DNA of 64,000 nucleotides from Paenibacillus glucanolyticus NBRC 15330 (lineage in GTDB: Bacteria; Bacillota; Bacilli; Paenibacillales; Paenibacillaceae). The position numbers and the translations under genes were made by a program. The stretch is from assembly GCF_004000885.1 (NCBI RefSeq), contig NZ_BIMC01000002.1, positions 248,001-312,000 of the forward strand. The letters are read 5' to 3'. The notes below the pieces were generated by a model. It was not told where the DNA came from. It saw nothing but the letters and a program-made list of their open reading frames with translations, and searched no databases. Below, piece after piece: positions 61,339 to 64,000 of this stretch (position 1 is its first letter; every line of letters begins with the position of its first letter).

Positions 61339-61815
61339 GTGACATATCATATCCGGGTGAGACCGACGGCCCTGGTCTTTCAGGACGAGCAGATTCTATT
61401 GGTTGAATATGATGACGAGAACGGAGTCCATTATAATTTGCCCGGGGGAGGAGCCGAGCCGGGAGAGTCGATTGTGGAAGGCGCCTTGAGAGAATTGTAC
61501 GAGGAAACCATGTTGGAAGCTGAGGCAGGACCTGTCGCGTTTGTGTATGAAAATGCCCCGCATAAGCAAGTACGCCATAACATATCGGATATTCATACGT
61601 TGTATATCATTTTTGAATGTTATCCGCTAGAGGGGGCGTTCCCTAAACTTCCACCTACGCCGGATCCGAATCAATCCGATGTGAAATGGATACCGCTTAG
61701 CCAGCTTGACGGCATTATTTTATATCCTAATATCAGGAATCACATCAAGCAGTACGCTCAGGAGCGTAGAAATATCGAGATCATTGAGGATTATATGTTG
61801 GATAAATATGTATGA
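61339..61815 (+). CDS. Nudix hydrolase
   Basis: A 158-residue Nudix enzyme. The box is GGGAEPGESIVEGALRELYE followed by ET (about residues 34-56), complete with REXXEE. The N-terminus VRPTALVFQDEQILLVEYDD and the C-terminal VKWIPLSQLDGIILYPNIRN are standard. The substrate is unknown. GTG 61339 sits behind AGAGAGGTGG; the frame extending to 61279 runs through that site. A VanZ gene follows 24 bases later. Confidence 0.85.
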   Translation: MTYHIRVRPTALVFQDEQILLVEYDDENGVHYNLPGGGAEPGESIVEGALRELYEETMLEAEAGPVAFVYENAPHKQVRHNISDIHTLYIIFECYPLEGAFPKLPPTPDPNQSDVKWIPLSQLDGIILYPNIRNHIKQYAQERRNIEIIEDYMLDKYV

Positions 61816-61839
61816 GCCAGACGAACCGGGAGAACGTAA

Positions 61840-62253
61840 ATGAAATCACCTTATAAAATGATCGCCTTGATCCTTCTAATCGGATACACCATTTTGCTGG
61901 GTTATTGGATGCTCTGGGGCTTCGGCCGGACCGTACGTCATGAATACAGCTATAATCTGGTTCCGTTCTCGACGATGGTCACCTATTTTCCTGTTCGCTC
62001 GACGAGCTCGATCATTAATATTATGGGGAATATCGCTGTGTTTGTGCCTTTTGGCGTGCTGCTCCCGCTCCTGTTTCGGCTTCGTTATCTGAAGATGCTG
62101 GGTGTCTTTGTAATCGGGTTGTTCCTGCTCGAAATGGCACAGCTGATCACACGGAGAGGGAGCTTCGATGTCGATGATTTTATCTTGAATTCGCTAGGGG
62201 CTACGATTGGTTACGGGCTGCTGCGTATCAGTATGAAATGGAGAGCCAGGTAG
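61840..62253 (+). CDS. VanZ-family membrane protein
   Basis: A 137-residue protein with four hydrophobic helices. VanZ landmarks are NLVPFSTMVTYF near residue 42, INIMGNIAVFVPFGVLLPLL near residue 59, and FLLEMAQLITRRGSFDVDDF with LNSLGATIGYGL. VanZ confers low-level teicoplanin resistance in enterococci; most relatives have unknown roles. GGGAGAACGTAA precedes the ATG. Confidence 0.88.
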   Translation: MKSPYKMIALILLIGYTILLGYWMLWGFGRTVRHEYSYNLVPFSTMVTYFPVRSTSSIINIMGNIAVFVPFGVLLPLLFRLRYLKMLGVFVIGLFLLEMAQLITRRGSFDVDDFILNSLGATIGYGLLRISMKWRAR

Positions 62254-62519
62254 CGGCATATTTTAGATAGAAAACCCGATCGTTTATGATAAGGAGCAGA
62301 ACGGCTTCACTACGGTGATTGTTCGATGAGAAGCTGGAGTTTACAATGATATCAGGGATTGGGGAAATATGTGCGGGAAGGTAAGGCATCCGTGAGAGAT
62401 TCTGTGTTCAGCAAGCTGACTGAGGCATAAAGTGTACATAGGACTAAAGGATGGTGTAGAGAGCTTTTTTATCAAGCATGGAGAGCAGGCCAGTTATCAT
62501 AAGGAAGGACTGAACACCT
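62254..62519 (+). other. degenerate coding remnant
   Basis: Pieces of a lost gene: NPIVYDKEQNGFTTVIVR followed by a stop in one frame, then KYVREGKASVRDSVFSKLTE ending at a TAA near 62430 in another. Codon-like character without a start suggests a frameshifted relic. An inferred promoter for the next gene may lie after it. Confidence 0.35.
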
Positions 62520-62831
62520 ATGAATCATAAAACGATGGGCATGATATTTATCTGCATATCCGCCTTTTTGTATGGAACCCGGTATATCGCAGCTGCCATA
62601 TTCGGATCGAATGTCTCGTCATGGAACAAAGAGATGTATGAGGCGATGTTAAGTTATGTAGGAAGAGGACCGTTGATATTAAGTATAATTAGCCTGACCA
62701 TCGGTATTTTGTGTTTCATGGGGCCTACGATTCGTCGATGGCACGAGCAGGATCTCAGAAAAATCAAGAGCAACTGGAGAGAATTTGATCAGCCTAATGA
62801 TAAACGAAGGGTTCAAAAAATAAAGCGTTGA
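62520..62831 (+). CDS. small two-helix membrane protein
   Basis: A 103-residue protein with membrane helices at about residues 6-25 (MGMIFICISAFLYGTRYIAA) and 51-69 (LILSIISLTIGILCFMG), and a basic C-terminal tail (RRWHEQDLRKIKSNWREF). AAGGA lies about ten bases upstream of the ATG. No family recognised. An RDD-family gene follows 36 bases later. Confidence 0.65.
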   Translation: MNHKTMGMIFICISAFLYGTRYIAAAIFGSNVSSWNKEMYEAMLSYVGRGPLILSIISLTIGILCFMGPTIRRWHEQDLRKIKSNWREFDQPNDKRRVQKIKR

Positions 62832-62867
62832 GTTGTTTGAGGTTCTTAACGTTGAGGGGGGAATGGG

Positions 62868-63272
62868 ATGAACGACAACCAAGTGGCTGGCTTTTGGATC
62901 CGACTTGGCGCAAATATTCTGGATGGATTGATTATTGGACTTCCTTTATCCATCATTGCAGGCATAATCACAGGGGATTATGAGAATGAGCCGATCAGTA
63001 ATTTGATTTATGCTCTATACGGCCTTCTAGTGCCGGTGTATTGGAATGGTTATACCATTGGGAAGCGCATATGCCGCATTCGCATTCGAAAGTTCGATTT
63101 TCTTGAGCCGCCGGGCATTGGAACGATGCTGCTCCGAAACCTCGTAGCAGGAATCGTGTATGCGTTAACGCTTGGCATCGGAATCATTGTGAGCATTTTT
63201 ATGGTGGCATTGCGTGAGGATAAGCGTTCCCTTCATGATTTTATTGCGGGTACGGAAGTTGTACACGACTAG
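62868..63272 (+). CDS. RDD-family membrane protein
   Basis: A 134-residue RDD domain protein. AGFWIRLGANILDGLIIGLP shows the Arg and Asp that name the family, YWNGYTIGKRICRIRIRKFD its central block and RSLHDFIAGTEVV its C-terminus (normally S-x-HDxxAGT). Three membrane helices are likely. Some relatives act as Na+/H+ antiporters; most are uncharacterised. GAGGGGGGAATGGG precedes the ATG. Confidence 0.88.
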   Translation: MNDNQVAGFWIRLGANILDGLIIGLPLSIIAGIITGDYENEPISNLIYALYGLLVPVYWNGYTIGKRICRIRIRKFDFLEPPGIGTMLLRNLVAGIVYALTLGIGIIVSIFMVALREDKRSLHDFIAGTEVVHD

Positions 63273-63294
63273 GGAAACAGGGAGATTATGAACC

Positions 63295-63855
63295 ATGCGA
63301 GTAGGGATTAACCGCAGGTTGATGTTTGCGCTGCTTGTAGCCATGACGTTGTCTTCGGGATGTTATGATCATCAGAGGTCGGGCGAGTCATTTTATACAG
63401 AAAGCGTGAGCGAAGAAGAACGTCCGGGACAAGAAGCCGATTATCGGGAAGTTCCGTACTCTCAGCTCTTATACTCCAAAACCGCCCCAGACTTTACGTG
63501 GGAGTATCGCACAGAAGAGCACCTTGATCCGGAAATTGAGAAGCTTTACGAGGATGGAATTCATCTGGCTCCCGGAGGATGGGTACTCAAGGAAACGAAT
63601 GAGGAATTCTATATGTTGATTAGCGGGGGATTCCTTCCGACGTCCAAAGGGTTTCGGATTACGTCGATTCAGATGGCTGGCGAACAGAAAGGGAACGATA
63701 AGAATCACCTTTATATCACTTTGGAACCTCATCAGGGCGATGGCACGAAGAATTACCCCGGCGATGCCAGCATTACGTCTCTGATCAGCATCCCCAAATC
63801 AGGACTGCCCGCAGGGGCTGCGATTGATGGAGTTTCCATGAATGGGGTTGAGTAG
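63295..63855 (+). CDS. lipoprotein, PrcB-like
   Basis: A 186-residue lipoprotein with a signal peptide (NRRLMFALLVAMTLSSGC, lipobox SSGC). After an acidic linker, residues 65-180 resemble the PrcB/protease-complex-subunit fold: HLAPGGWVLKETNEEFYMLI, GFRITSIQMAGEQKGNDKNH and LYITLEPHQ. The role is unknown. It follows the RDD gene by 22 bases and is probably in the same operon. Confidence 0.65.
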   Translation: MRVGINRRLMFALLVAMTLSSGCYDHQRSGESFYTESVSEEERPGQEADYREVPYSQLLYSKTAPDFTWEYRTEEHLDPEIEKLYEDGIHLAPGGWVLKETNEEFYMLISGGFLPTSKGFRITSIQMAGEQKGNDKNHLYITLEPHQGDGTKNYPGDASITSLISIPKSGLPAGAAIDGVSMNGVE

Positions 63856-63863
63856 ATATCGAA

Positions 63864-64000
63864 ATGATGATCAAAGGCATTGTGTTTGATATGGATAATA
63901 CGCTGCTGCATTCAAGCATTGATTTTGGAGCCATGAAACGTGAGATCTATACATTTTTATGCGACCACCGATTGTTGCCCGCAGGTCTTAGCTTGGACCT
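63864..64000 (+). CDS. HAD-family phosphatase (5' part, cut by window end)
   Basis: The first 45 codons of a HAD hydrolase: KGIVFDMDNTLLHSSIDFGA contains motif I (DMDNT, DxDxT), the nucleophile aspartate and the general acid. The Asp-based motif and following cap-helix start resemble phosphoglycolate-phosphatase-like members. The frame continues past 64000. Starts at 63864 and 63867 are both possible; the ribosome site is weak, and translation may follow from the lipoprotein gene nine bases upstream. Confidence 0.8.
   Translation, partial: MMIKGIVFDMDNTLLHSSIDFGAMKREIYTFLCDHRLLPAGLSLD

Noticed and set aside
1-64000. CRISPR arrays, rRNA operons, complete insertion sequences
   Set aside because: No regularly spaced repeats, no rRNA-like conserved blocks and no transposase gene with inverted ends were found on reading the window.

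Overview
The window looks like chromosomal DNA of a Paenibacillus-type soil Firmicute. Supporting signs are strong GGAGG ribosome sites with frequent GTG/TTG starts, YesM/YesN-type two-component pairs, LplB/YtcP-type sugar permeases, copper-amine-oxidase-like 'stalk' domains, an S-layer-homology protein, a YfiT-type bacillithiol transferase homologue, a Bacillus-type Fur box and many small lone enzymes. No rRNA, complete tRNA, CRISPR array, phage module or complete insertion sequence was seen.

Positions 1-23400 hold short, mostly single-gene units: Nudix hydrolases, GNAT acetyltransferases, class I methyltransferases, DinB-type proteins, an SDR reductase, a Nif3-like protein, an OmpR-type two-component system (6163-8393) followed by a TolB-like lipoprotein and a stalk-domain protein, and secreted amidase and nuclease genes. 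Several genes here are broken: a frameshift at 512-515, a chimeric remnant at 5565-6157, a truncated Nudix gene at 19856 and a frameshifted alpha/beta hydrolase at 21712. Positions 23440-27413 are a ferric-siderophore ABC importer (binding protein, two permeases, ATPase) behind a promoter whose start region carries a near-perfect Fur box.

Positions 28040-55894 are a large carbohydrate-utilisation locus: two related clan GH-D-like glycosidases (one cytosolic, one secreted with a carbohydrate-binding module), a GH95 fucosidase-type enzyme, a divergent sugar ABC importer with its YesN/YesM regulators and binding protein, a GH36 alpha-galactosidase, an AraC regulator, a DUF5107-TPR protein and a mutarotase-like protein. 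Together they suggest extracellular capture and cytosolic trimming of galactose- and fucose-containing glycans.

This locus is interrupted at about 35214-40391 by an AT-rich accessory insert. It carries a restriction-controller-like XRE regulator, an unknown 135-residue protein, an 856-residue protein with a four-cysteine zinc ribbon and a C-terminal domain that lines up motif by motif with the FokI cleavage domain, and a small companion gene. There is no methyltransferase. The right edge holds a decayed 5' fragment of a YyaL/DUF255 gene. This is my best candidate for an undescribed, probably defensive, system.

Positions 55946-64000 return to small household and accessory genes: an MBL hydrolase, a YlmA-like ABC ATPase, an AlkZ-like winged-helix protein, a DinB protein, a Gfo/Idh oxidoreductase, a Nudix hydrolase, VanZ and RDD membrane proteins, a lipoprotein and the start of a HAD phosphatase cut by the window end. 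All calls come from reading the sequence and from remembered family motifs; no searches were run.
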